Source: Cercospora beticola (Eukaryota; Ascomycota; Dothideomycetes; Mycosphaerellales; Mycosphaerellaceae). Taken from it: DNA of 64,000 nt. The stretch's first letter is position 1. Every line of letters begins with the position of its first letter. The DNA lies in contig NC_088935.1 in NCBI RefSeq assembly GCF_033473495.1, forward strand, positions 3,658,001 through 3,722,000, given 5' to 3'. Of this stretch, positions 12,117 through 22,605 are shown piece after piece. A model generated the notes under the pieces. The model made no database searches. It saw only the letters and a list, made by a program, of their open reading frames with translations, and was not told the DNA's origin. Position numbers and translations under genes: made by a program.

Positions 12117-13829
12117 ATGATGCTCGCACCATCTGCTGTCGTGCCCTTGGGCCGCCGAAACGAGATACCTGGTGAGTGCCATGCGTGAACGAACTTCACT
12201 TCAACGCTCCCAGAGACGAGACGAGGATTGCTACTGACGCAACGGGCAGCTGTCGCCGACATCATGCATCGCAGCCAGCAAGCATTGCCTCCGCTGCCGA
12301 CCTCCGCCACTGCCTTCCAGCGCCAGAAGCCGTTGCCTTGTGAGCCAGCGCTCGTCGCTTCCACCAGCCAGCCACGCCCATCCACCAAGCACCGTCCAGA
12401 GACGCTCGATTTGAGCGTTACATCGTCCAATGGCCACTCCACGCTGCCCACGCCTCGCTTGAAGCGCCTGCTGCGTGATGCGCGCTCGCCCAACGACGTC
12501 TCTGCAATCGTTCAAATCCCTGCTGCCGACCGTCGAGAGCAATTGCCACCGACGCCCACGACACCGCTCGCCAGTCTTGTCATGGGGAACGCGCACTCGG
12601 CCGCTTCGGACAGCGTGACGGACGACAACAAATCCCTACGAAGCGTCGTCCATGTGCGGCGCCAGTCCCGGCCGATGGCCCGGAAAAGTTCGTCCAACCT
12701 GTTCAAGCGTATCGACAGCCGCAGTCCGCTGCCTCGCGATGTCACCGCAAGCGTCATGTCCATCCTGCACCGAGACAGCAACAAGAATGACGCAGGCTCA
12801 GTTGGCATGGACCCATTCGACGACCGAAACGACGAGCACGGCCCTGAATACCGCGGACGCTCGCCCACCATGACCGCATTGCACTCAACATCGACCGTGA
12901 CTATGACCGACTGCCGAGCGAAGCCGTGTCTGAGTCCTTCAACAACTGTTCGAGATTTCGACATATCCGAGAAGACCCGCAAAGATTCGAAGACAGAATT
13001 CTTTCCCGGCCTGGAACCAGCCGAAGACACATGTGAAGAGGCAATTGAGACCCTCTCTCCATCCATTCCGGCACCGTCACCTTTACCTGAAGATAGCCCG
13101 CACAAGTACGGCTTGAGAGACAGCGCAGACACACCGCCCGTGCCACATCAGAGTGTCGACGCTCAGGCCCACAGGGCCAAGCGCAAGAGCAGTGGCCTGG
13201 AGATCTTCAAGGTAAGTCAATGTTTTGCCCATGTGGTGCCGCGTCTGTATCTGACCTCCAAACAGGAAGCGCAAACACTACAGCACGCCCAGTCTTTTCT
13301 CAATGGTCTGAGTACCGCTCGGCGACGGGCAGAGTCAGCAGCTGGCGCAGAGCTGACACATTCGGCCAACGATTCTGTCTGCGATATCACGAACAACCAA
13401 CCTGGAGCTGTATTAACATTGCCGTCATCGCAACCCGTGAAAGCTTACGAAGACGGCGAGGGACGTCGCAAGGGGCATAACTTCAAGTCATCCGGCTTTG
13501 CGTACAGCCGACCTCTCACTCTCGCGCAAATCAAATGCTACCGCGCTCACGCCACGCTACTGCAAAGTAGAAACAAGCAGGCGCCAGTCGAGTGCGCGGT
13601 ATGCCACTCTGACGATGATAGTGAGCATTTCAGTTGCAGCTGGTGCGCGCTGCGCATGTGCAGGCGCTGTCGAAAGGATTTTGCCGTGCGTGGTCTTTCT
13701 GCATTGAAGGAGAGAATTAAGATGGCCGAGATGGGGGATCGGATGGAGACCGCGCAGCATAGTTCGAGCGAAAGTGCCCCAGAGAGAGCCGCATCGAACC
13801 AGACAAGAGGTAAAGAGTGGAGAGCATAA
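12117..13829 (+). CDS. Uncharacterised Ser/Pro-rich protein with C-terminal Cys cluster
   Basis: Proposed exons 12117..12171, 12250..13211 and 13266..13829, 526 residues. The first exon (MMLAPSAVVPLGRRNEIP) is inferred from GTGAGT at 12172 and GGCAG before 12250; an alternative is to start at the ATG at 12264. The second intron (54 nt, GTAAGT, CTGAC, ACAG) has no stop and a length divisible by three. Most of the protein is disordered and rich in Ser, Pro and Arg. The last ~100 residues form a compact zinc-finger-like unit: CAVC, then CSWC, then CRRC. The six cysteines in three CxxC pairs suggest a small metal-binding domain. I do not recognise the family. It may be a fungal-specific nuclear or regulatory protein, but no function can be supported. 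Confidence 0.6.
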
Positions 13830-14319
13830 AACAGCGTGGTGCGCAACTAACACGATGTACGATGATGGTCGAATGTTTGCACACGACAAGATGATACCTG
13901 TACGTTGACGATTGGCATGATGAGCATCATATACCCACTGCACCGGTGCAGGCGAATTAGATATTTCAAAGTATTGACGGCTTTCGTCGCCTCGAACGAC
14001 CATATCGTATGCATTATTGTGAAATGTGCTTGATGACATATTCAGCTCGGGCATTCATGTACTTGAAAATGCTCTTGCGTCTGGTCTGGTCTTGTCTTGT
14101 CGCGCTCGAACACAGGGAAGCGAGATTAACGAAAGCTGCTGCTGTTTCGGCAGGATCGGAGATATACAAATCCGTGTTGCTGAAAGGGGCAATAAAAGCA
14201 TAACATAGTGCTGGTACCGTGGTGCGCCAGCGATCATTCCCGCGCACTGCTTGCGCAACGCGCGCCATCAACGGCCCATTGAACTCAAACCACAGCTCGA
14301 AAGGCTTAGCACCAGCAGT
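13830..14319. other. Intergenic region
   Basis: 490 bp between two plus-strand genes. Short TGGTC/TTGTC-like repeats occur at 14078-14102. Otherwise featureless. Confidence 0.45.
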
Positions 14320-15951
14320 ATGGCGCCGCCGACCAGCAGGCTGCCTGCGCCAGGACGACCAGCGCTCGAGCGCGACCGGCCCACGTCCATGTTCGAGGTG
14401 TCCACGGAAAACATGAGGAGGCTACAGCAGATCGGAGCGGGCAGACAGAGTCCCGCAGAGGGTGCGCCGTCACAGGGCGAGGACACAACGCAGCCGGCGC
14501 CATCATCGAAGCAGTCCAAGCGGCGGAGCCTGCTGCCGCAGTCCTTCACGCGCAAGTTCTCCAGCGACGGCAGGGAGGCGGCGGCGACTACGGCGCCCAT
14601 CAAGGAGGATGCGTCTGGGAGCGATGAGGGACGGCGGTCAGAGGACAGAGCGGCAATGCCTCCACCGCCCAAGCCGCGGCCGACGTCAATGATGCGCCCA
14701 CCCAACAGCATACCGCGCAAGGACGTGCCGAGCCATACGCGATTGCCCTCGAAGGATAAGGACGCCTTGAACGCCCCAGCCAGGAACAGCTCCATCGCCA
14801 AACCGGCATCTTCGTCAGCCAGCACCGCCGTGCAGTCAGGTCTGCGGCGCGGAAACTCCACCAAGCTGCCGCAATCACCCGTATCGCGAACGTCGAACCA
14901 GCACGCCGCTACGAATGGACGGAGCGGCAGCGCCGACCTGGGAGTGGTGCAGAAGCGATCATCTCCTCCGGCCACTGCATCGAAGAGGGCGTCGGTATCA
15001 CTCTCCAAGCCGCCCTCTCTCAACACGGCCCTCGCCCCCAGCACGCAGACTCAACCTTCACCCACCTCGCCCACTCGATCAAGCGCTAAGTCGCGCACGC
15101 CCGCAACCTCCAAACCCGCCTTCAACACATATCAGCAACACTATAGCCCCGCAAAGTCGACGCTGCCGAAACCAGGCATCCCAGGTGTCAGGGCTACGCA
15201 CAAGGCGACCAACAGTACTGAAGATGTCGAAAGCTTGCCGTTTGATGTGGCTCTCGAGCAAATTGAGCTGTTGCAATTGTCTCTGATGCACCAAACCTCA
15301 TTCACTACCCTTAGAGCTTATGAAGCGAGTGCCAAGCAGAAGTTGGGCAAAATGCACGCAAAGCTGCAGAAGGAATATCAGTCCATTCAAAAACAAGAGC
15401 AACAAAATCGACGAGCAACCAATCTTGATGCCTTGGAAACGTGGTGTCCTGATCCGGCGCTCCTCGCCGAACATCTCCAGACAGTAAGCCGCGCTGTCTC
15501 GGACCTCCGAGCCCACACGGAGAGCGGGAGCAGATATTCGGAGCTTGTGCGTATCTTTGAGGAATGGGTCATACAAGCTGAAACTGTTCTCATGGGTACC
15601 ACGAACCTGGCGGCTTTCATTGAAGCTCTCCCCGAATCTTGGCGATCTCAGCACACTTCGCTCGCGCTGAATCTGAGGTCGATACAGCGAGACCTCAGCA
15701 CATTACCTCCGTTGCCACCACCCGCGAGCCCCCCTGCTGATGCCACGAGCTTGCACGTGTTGATTGATAACTGTGCCTCGCTCGCCGACAGCATGGTTCG
15801 AGAGCTCGAAATGATGGCAAAGCTACAGAAAGAACTCCTACAGCAAGGCAAATCTCGCATCGATTCTCATATCGGTACACTCGTCTCTGGTACAAATTCT
15901 GGCTCGGGGAAAGAGAATTGGAAACCTGTGTGGCAGAGCGTGGGCTCCTAG
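14320..15951 (+). CDS. Disordered N-terminus plus coiled-coil protein, unknown function
   Basis: Intronless, 543 residues from the ATG at 14320 (MAPPTSRLPAPGRP). Residues 1-300 are low-complexity and basic, rich in Ser, Pro, Arg and Lys. From about residue 305 the sequence becomes ordered and helical (FDVALEQIELLQLSLMHQTS, then KQKLGKMHAKLQKEYQSIQK), with probable coiled coils, a conserved-looking central block (LAAFIEALPESWRSQHTSLA) and a C-terminal helix. A basic disordered N-terminus followed by coiled coil is common in microtubule- or spindle-associated proteins, but I cannot name the family and this is only architectural analogy. The gene converges on the Zn2Cys6 gene with a 97-bp gap. 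Confidence 0.7.
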   Translation: MAPPTSRLPAPGRPALERDRPTSMFEVSTENMRRLQQIGAGRQSPAEGAPSQGEDTTQPAPSSKQSKRRSLLPQSFTRKFSSDGREAAATTAPIKEDASGSDEGRRSEDRAAMPPPPKPRPTSMMRPPNSIPRKDVPSHTRLPSKDKDALNAPARNSSIAKPASSSASTAVQSGLRRGNSTKLPQSPVSRTSNQHAATNGRSGSADLGVVQKRSSPPATASKRASVSLSKPPSLNTALAPSTQTQPSPTSPTRSSAKSRTPATSKPAFNTYQQHYSPAKSTLPKPGIPGVRATHKATNSTEDVESLPFDVALEQIELLQLSLMHQTSFTTLRAYEASAKQKLGKMHAKLQKEYQSIQKQEQQNRRATNLDALETWCPDPALLAEHLQTVSRAVSDLRAHTESGSRYSELVRIFEEWVIQAETVLMGTTNLAAFIEALPESWRSQHTSLALNLRSIQRDLSTLPPLPPPASPPADATSLHVLIDNCASLADSMVRELEMMAKLQKELLQQGKSRIDSHIGTLVSGTNSGSGKENWKPVWQSVGS

Positions 15952-16048
15952 AAGCCGATTTGCAAGTATTGGCACTTTGTGGCCAGCATCTACGATTATG
16001 TACAGCCATTCGCGGAGCTACTGTTTCGCTCCCACGTGCGGCGTGTCG

Positions 16049-18917
16049 TCACGGCGTTTCATCAGCGTTGAGATCCCAGAGATCCATCAAACTTTGAACT
16101 CGATACTCGGCCGCCCAGCCCATATCGTGCTCTATACCTCTCAATAGGCCGACGACAGTGCTTCTCCAGGCCTTGCAATGACCACTGATTGGTCCAGAAT
16201 CCTCATTTCGACCGAGTACAAGTCCCGCAGTCCACAATGGCTGCACACTGTGTATGCGAGTTCCTTCATCGGCTCTTCCGTTGGCAATTGCGACGATCTC
16301 CTTAGCATGATCGCGAGATTGTGAAAGAATCGTCGCGTGTCTTGCATGTTCATACTTCATGCTCGAGCCGGGAGCGATGGCTCCAAGGCATACAGGTGCA
16401 GCTGGACTGGCTGTCGACACTTGGGGCCTGTTGTGCAACAGCTGAATTCGGGCAAAGTGGTACCATTGCCTGTATTTCCATCAGTGACCAAGTCCGATAA
16501 TGCGGGAAAAGAAACTCACATTGTACTGGCGCACATGGCACGAGGGAACCACTTTTCGGTCTCCCACTCATCGTCACAGGCGTGGACCGCCGTCGGCTGA
16601 AATCCATCCGGCAGACCATTGAACCAAACTGCCAGTTGCATGTCCAGGTCGTGCCACTGGAAGGGAGCGGCAGTCAGCACGTATTGCGCGCAGAAACAAG
16701 TTACTCAGGTGCTATTGGTGGCACTTACGCTATTCAAGAGTTCCCGCTGCCGTACACCGAGCTCGAGAGGCGAGATGCTCTTGGACACCTCATCACCCGC
16801 GGCAATGAAATTAATGAGCTTCAGGAGCAGCCAAATCAGTGCATTAGAGATCATCTGCAACTCTGTTAGAAGTGATGCTCGCGACAGTGGAACGCTGGGC
16901 GTAACGAACATCGTCACCCATAGCAAGATCCCCATTATAGTCCTGATGTCGAGGATTAGATGGTGCCACGAAACCATCTAACGTCAAATCTGCATTCGTC
17001 AATTCAGGTAAGCGTGTGTCTGCGAAACGTCCATGCGATAGCCATGAGTTGACAAGCATAGATTTCACCATGTGAACAGACAGCATGGGAAATAAGAACA
17101 TGTCTCCTCGCCACGTCACTTACTGAGACCTGCGCTTCGCCACATTGATAGATCCGTAGTGTCCAATCGCGTACACGTATTGTTAATGAAGGCGGATAAC
17201 ATGTCCTGTCTAGCAAAATTCCTAGGAAGGCGTTGGCACAGCGAAGGACACAGAACGGGCTAGTGGACTCACCAGAATACAGCACGTCTACCCAAGCTCA
17301 ACCCTCTGCCGTTGGGCCTCGCTCGTGGTGGTGAATGTCCCGTCGTTCCAGAGACCTGTCGTGATAATTGTTCGGAGATCGATTGAGGGGAGGGAGGAAG
17401 AGTCATCGGCATGGCCTGTTCTCTAGCCACGTCAAATAATGTTTTGGCTCCATCAAGATGCCTGCTCCACTCTGGCCCGGAGGCATCCAAGAACTCATAT
17501 ACACATAATATCGCAGTAGCAGCTACTAATTCGTCCGAGTCCGTGGTCGGCAACGGCGTGCCTTGGATGGCTGATAATGTGGCGGGGGTGGAATGTTCTG
17601 GTAGTGAGGACGTCCCCGGCCGTATGCACCCTGCTAGGCTCTGTCGAAGCAACGAGACGGCAATATCATAGCATTCCCTTCCTTTGCGCATCCACCTGGT
17701 GAGTCAAACGTTGGTCAGAAAAGGTTACAAATATGGATGTGTTCGGCGATCAGGACAACTCACATTTCTGCATCCATGGGCCGGCCGGGCCAACTTTCCA
17801 TTTTGCTCTGCTTAGACACCGCGCCGCCCATGACTGGCCTTCGTCCATTGACGCGAGCCAAAGACTTGGCGGAGAGACTTGCACAGCTGTACAATAGCAG
17901 CGGACAGTCCACCGCCAACACAGGTACTTTGGCTGCAAAGAATAGGTCGAGATCGTAGAGGTCCATCCAGCATAGCGAATGTTCCTTGGCTTGGCGCAGC
18001 AAGTAGGCTAGCTCTGGATCCTCGATCGGAGCTCTTGCTCTATGTCCTGGAGTTCCTTGGAAGGAATGTAAGCTGCTCCGCCCGCCTACCGATGCGAATG
18101 ATGAGGTACGTACATGGGTCGGAGATCGGAGCTGCGTGGTGGGAGAGTGAGAGTTCAGCTGCGGGTCAATGTTGTTCTGGCCTTCTGCTGTTACCGGGGA
18201 TACGTTCTGCGAGGCCGGGTTCAGGATGAAGTCCAGTCCCAGACCGCTCGTGGCGAGTTGCTGCTGCTGCTGCTGTTGTTGTGGTTGCGAGGTGTGTGAC
18301 GACGTCCGTTCGTGGCCGCCCATGGCTGGAGGATGAGGCGCGTAGGTGTACTGGTCGGTGGCGACCGCACTCAGCGCCTCCAGACCATGAGTAGCATAAG
18401 CTGGGTAGGCATCGAAAGCGCTGCTGCTCGAAAGATCACGCGTGTCCTGCAGTGAGGTGGCATGCTCATCGGCATCGTCGTCCTCGTAGGGGTTGTTCGT
18501 GTGGACGAAGGTCAGCTCGGGCGGCACCTGCACCCAAGTCGTGCTCTTGGCGAAGGTCTCCTTGTAGCCGTAGAAGCTCTTGAGTCCATCCTGCTCACTG
18601 CCGTTCATCGACGGGTTCTGCTGGTGGCGGAAAGTGATGCCTTGTGATTTGATGCACTCGCGGTGCGCCTTGGCACAGTTGGCGCATGATGGGCCCGGCG
18701 TCTCATCGCACTTCAATTTGCGCGAGCGACAGGTGAGACTGGCACGGCGTGGTCAGCGACAGGACAGGACAGGACAGGACAGGACAGGACAGGGCGCATT
18801 GGGCGAGTGCGGTCAATGCCGCGTGTGTACAGTTGGACAGGCAAGTCTGGCGAGCATCCGGGCAGCTTGCTCGAGACGCATCATCACTCACCATCCCGTG
18901 CGAGAACGCGGCGCCAT
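16049..18917 (-). CDS. Zn2Cys6 fungal transcription factor (Fungal_trans_2 type)
   Basis: Eight exons: complement(16049..16469, 16520..16656, 16729..16862, 16918..16989, 17124..17221, 17273..17695, 17764..18738, 18892..18917), 761 residues. Exon 1 encodes MAPRSRTG and two bases of a Cys codon. Joined to exon 2 it forms the zinc cluster CLTCRSRKLKC with CANCAKAHREC, spacing C-x2-C-x6-C-x7-C-x2-C-x6-C. A disordered region with a polyglutamine run follows (about 18250-18290). The regulatory domain has the hallmark blocks ELVAATAILCVYEFLDA, WNFARQDMLSAFINNT, RLDTTDLSMWRSAGL, ISNALIWLLLKLINFIAAGD and WYHFARIQLLHNRP. The acceptor of exon 5 is uncertain (17019 is an in-frame alternative to 16989). 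No DNA target or pathway can be read from context. Confidence 0.88.
18739..18891 (-). other. Intron 1 of the Zn2Cys6 gene, splits the zinc cluster
   Basis: GTGAGT donor just after the second base of the first cluster Cys codon, and a CCAG acceptor. A CTGAC branch site lies about 15 nt upstream of the acceptor. The intron contains the AGGAC microsatellite. Confidence 0.8.
18758..18793. repeat. Pentanucleotide microsatellite (AGGAC)n
   Basis: Six perfect AGGAC units at 18761-18790, flanked by partial units (GAC before, AGG after). On the gene's strand it reads as GTCCT repeats, a pyrimidine-rich run just upstream of the branch site of the intron that splits the zinc cluster. Confidence 0.95.
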
Positions 18918-19169
18918 GTTGGCGCGACAGCTCGCGCGATGTCCCCAGTCTTCCGCGACCGCTGCGCAGCGTCAGACGAGGTTGTGTCGGTTTGCCGATG
19001 TGCATCAAGTGTTTGCGTTCGGTAAACTTGGACCAGAGCGTTGGACGTCCTTTCCTGAGGCTGCCCCGCTCGCCGGCGCCCGTGGCAGGTGCCGCGCCGT
19101 GCATTCACTGTGATTCTATGCTTGGACTGTTCTACTTCTACTGTATGCTACTATCTCCAAGCACCATCT

Positions 19170-20006
19170 CTACCACTCGATACGTTCGCCGAATCTGTCG
19201 TAGAACGTCCCGGTGTCCTTCTTGGTCCACTGCTGAATGATCGGAAGCATGCTTTCCACGCTCTCACGGGGGCTAATCGCATCGTCCTCTCTCCACTTCA
19301 CGAGCTTGGTCTCGACGCGGCCAGGGTGACACATTACAAAGGCAATGTCTGGCTCATCAGCCGCCAGCGATCTCACGATCATGTTCTGCGCTGCTTTGGA
19401 AGCTCGCTGTATGCGGTGAGAACCATGTCAGCACGTGCCTGTGGAACGCACACAGAGCACTACACACTCACATAGGCATATGCAGAACCGGCAGCTCTGT
19501 TTGGATGCTGATTGTTGCCAATACTACCCTGGCGAACGAGGATCAATACAGCTCGATACCCTCGCGCAATAGGCACTCACCATTCTCGAGCTCATGACAA
19601 CAACCTTGCCGTTCGTGAGGCGAACATTTGGGACAATTGCTCGCAGGAGGAGGAACGTCCCGACTGTGTTGATATGGAGTGTCTTCGTTAGAGTCTCGGC
19701 GTCCATCACGTCCATTGTTTCGCATGCAGCGACATTGCCTGGTGTGCTCAACTCGATTCCGGGCACCAGCCCACGCACGCCCGCACTGTGAATGACGAGG
19801 TCAAGCGGCCGGTCCTTGAGCCGATGGGCGAGGGCTCGTACGGACTCCTCGTCCCCAACATCTGCACTGATTGCTTCGACATTGTGCGAGTGCGCAACAT
19901 TTTGTCTGTCCACTGCGATGACGTTATTGCCAGAGTCTGCCTGATACGCTTGAACAAAGGCCGCGCCAATGCCACTGGCGGCCCCGGTCACCAGAATGGT
20001 CGGCAT
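19170..20006 (-). CDS. Short-chain dehydrogenase/reductase (C-factor-like)
   Basis: Exons complement(19170..19406, 19472..19528, 19581..20006), 239 residues. The start is MPTILVTGAASGIGAAFVQA, with the Rossmann glycine motif TGAASGIG at residues 6-13. The cofactor-linked HSAG replaces the usual NNAG. Catalytic Ser is in VVMSSRM. The YRASK motif (Tyr-x3-Lys) is created by joining exons 2 and 3. The proline/glycine turn HPGRVET follows. This is a classical SDR with an NAD(P)-dependent oxidoreductase fold; the substrate is not predictable. Introns are 52 and 65 nt. It lies 252 bp downstream of the transcription factor's start on the same strand reading toward it, and shares a 448-bp divergent region with the PIN-like gene. 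Confidence 0.88.
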
Positions 20007-20454
20007 GTCGATATTTGGTGAGGATGTTGTAAGCCAAAGCGGTTTAGCGCAGATGATGCCCGTCCCTCCATAATCCCACGACCATAGCACTTCACTTTCA
20101 TAGTAACACGCCACACACATATACTGCTCCCCCTTCGACGAGCAGCATGAGCGCCTCGGTTGCAGGCAAAAATGCGCCTGCTAGCCCATAGTGCCGAAGC
20201 GAACACGCCTGCCAGCCGACGACCGCTGCCACATGCGCGCCTTCGAGACCCGACGCATGTACAGACTGTGTGGGTAATATGAATTCTGGTACTGTGGTGT
20301 GTCGTCCATTCTTCACCTTCTATTGCTACATTCACTGCGGCCCGGCTGAGTCACTGTCACTCCCACCAAACCAGCACTTTCTCTGCCGTTGGCGCATTCT
20401 TGTCCATCCTGCGCTCACATCGCCTCCTCGCAGACTCCGCCCCCGGTGGCTACG
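20007..20454. promoter_or_regulatory. Shared divergent promoter region
   Basis: 448 bp between the start codons of the SDR (minus) and PIN-like (plus) genes. Contains no credible ORF. No strong TATA box is seen. Confidence 0.4.
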
Positions 20455-21934
20455 ATGCGCACACGGCCTCGCCCCGTCTCGCAGCAAGGCGCGAGCCCTC
20501 AAATACGACCGGCCCGTAAAATATTCAACTGCATCGTAGACGACAAGGCGCTAGTGGCTGGAACGAAGCGTGCCACGAGACATGGCATACCACAATTTGT
20601 GCGAAATAACCAGATTCGCTTGTTCATCCCTTTGCACGGTAAGTCTTGCAAAGGCTCGCACGGTGGCATGCAGAGGCTGATGCACTCAAGCTCTGGATGA
20701 GTTGAATCGCCAGAAAAATGGGACAACGAAACATGCGGAGGATGTCAGAGAAACACTCCAGTGGTTGGACAGTGCTACGGACAAGTTTCCCAACGCCGTG
20801 GCTGTACAAGGACCAGAAGAAACTTATGAGAAATGGTCACTGGTTGAGCGTTTCGCGGTGCCCAGTACCCTGTTCTCTGAGGACAACCACGATCATGAAC
20901 TCGATGCGGTCGAGTCTAGCGAGCTCTCATACGATACTGCGAACAAGACCAGCATTGCCGAAGACAAGGTAAAGACACCCGTCAGCTCAGGTGCCACGGA
21001 TGCCACTCGATCTCTCTCGCCTGCGTCTCTCCGCAGCCCACGTTCGAGTGCCAGCGCTATCTCACCCCTGGCCGATCCAGCAGAGTTGCCAGCAGTACCG
21101 CAGACCAAGAGCGTGGCGTCTCTCAATGCGGCGGCGAGCAAGGTACACTCATCCAGCGCCAGTGTCCCTGCCGATCTACAGCCTCTTTTCAACTACATCC
21201 TTTGGCGCATCCATCAGGAGCTCGATCCGGTGGCCGCACTAGAGTCTTTCATTTTCTTGTGCAATGATGGCCGCAAAGCAGGCTTTGCGAAGGGCTTCGA
21301 TATTAAGACTAAGAGACTCGAACAACTTCGCGAGGCGATAGGTCGGGAAGACCGTGATTTCAAAAACCGACAAGCTTTACTCAGTCGCGAAAATCAGAGT
21401 GTTGATATCGCGCAGCATATCTCTCCGGAGGTCGCTCACGTAAAGAAGGAAGACCGACCGATCACGCCAAAGGATGCAGTGGATGCAGTGGATGAAGCAG
21501 ACGACGAGGTTATCTTCAAGCCGCCGCGAGCACCGGCTGCAATGCTGCAGAAGCCGCAGCCAAATATCATGGATCCCAACGTGTTCGAACGTGGCACCCA
21601 ATCCCATCAGACGGCGACAAAGCCAGACCAGCCTAAGACGCCCCAATCCCCCCGCTTCAGTAACGTGCCCGCCCAAAGAGGCTCGCCACGTGGCGGCCAC
21701 GCGCTTCCATTTGCCCCTCGCGGCAATATGCGTGGTGGTCGAGGCAACATGCGCGGCAGCAAATTCAGTCCTCGCGGCCGTGGCAACTTCTCTGGCCGTG
21801 GAGGCTCTGCTGATGTAAATGACCAAAACGGTACTGCTGTAGTGCCCCCGGCACCCAACGGACAGATCGACCCTGCCAGCTTCTCGCGTCCCGAAGCTCC
21901 ACGCCAGCAGCGCAAGTTATGGGTTCCAACGTGA
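20455..21934 (+). CDS. PIN-like domain protein with C-terminal RG-rich tail
   Basis: Exons 20455..20638 and 20691..21934, 475 residues, with a 52-nt intron (GTAAGT...CAAG). The N-terminal domain begins RKIFNCIVDDKALV and continues across the splice into LHALDELNRQKNG and DVRETLQWLDSA. The ordered acidic residues (IVDD, then DEL) and alternating beta/alpha pattern look like a PIN nuclease fold. The middle is disordered; a helical block (LQPLFNYILWRIHQELDP) follows. The tail carries RGG/RG motifs (RGNMRGGRGNMRGSK), typical of RNA-binding proteins. A role in RNA processing or decay is inferred from the fold and tail. It has no close named relative that I can state with confidence. Confidence 0.75.
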
Positions 21935-22605
21935 GATCCTGATGTCACTGCATGTGCAGTAGCTATCAGACAGGTTGACTTCATAAGCAACAACAACAAT
22001 CGAGAAGTGGGACAGATTTCGGCACAGAGCACATTGTGCCTAGGGCTGATTCGCGATACTTCAAATACTGGGACTGGTCAAACTGCACCATGGGGAAATT
22101 CAACAGATTGCAATCAATCGGGCTATTGAGCTATGGCGTCGTGGTCAAGGCGCGAATGGGCGGCGCGGAACCAGGCAAGTGCATTATCTGACACGAGAGG
22201 GTGAACGATAAGGACTCGGAGGTGAGCAACGCGGATTGCTATGAGGATTGTATGCCGCACAACGCTGTGTTGTGCTCATCAGTCTAGCGACTTGTTGTAC
22301 ACGACGTTTGAAGGCCGGCAACGGTGACGGCGAAGACATCAGAGATCGCCGGGCATACATATAGCACATTTGTGAAGCACGTGGCAGCGCGCTTGTGATA
22401 GGCTCGGAGCCGATTTCCGATGCTGGAAACGTCATCAGAAACTTGGTTTCCACATCCACCTGCACCCGCGATAGTTGCTGCCTTCAAGTGCCGGCGCCAT
22501 GGCCTGCCATACCTGCACCATTCCACGATCTGACCGCGTGATCCTTGTCCAAGGCGGCCATTGCTGTCGTCGCACCTGCTCGCCGACACCTCCGCATCCT
22601 CCACA
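21935..22605. other. Intergenic region
   Basis: 671 bp between two plus-strand genes. Minus-strand open frames (22184-22667) are short, overlapping and unstructured, so no gene is called. Confidence 0.45.

Noticed and set aside
18758..18793. Possible CRISPR-like array
   Set aside because: 5-bp perfect tandem units without spacers: a microsatellite.
18703..19104. 133-codon minus-strand frame across the zinc-cluster intron
   Set aside because: Reads through the AGGAC repeat and splice sites; the spliced model gives a perfect zinc cluster.
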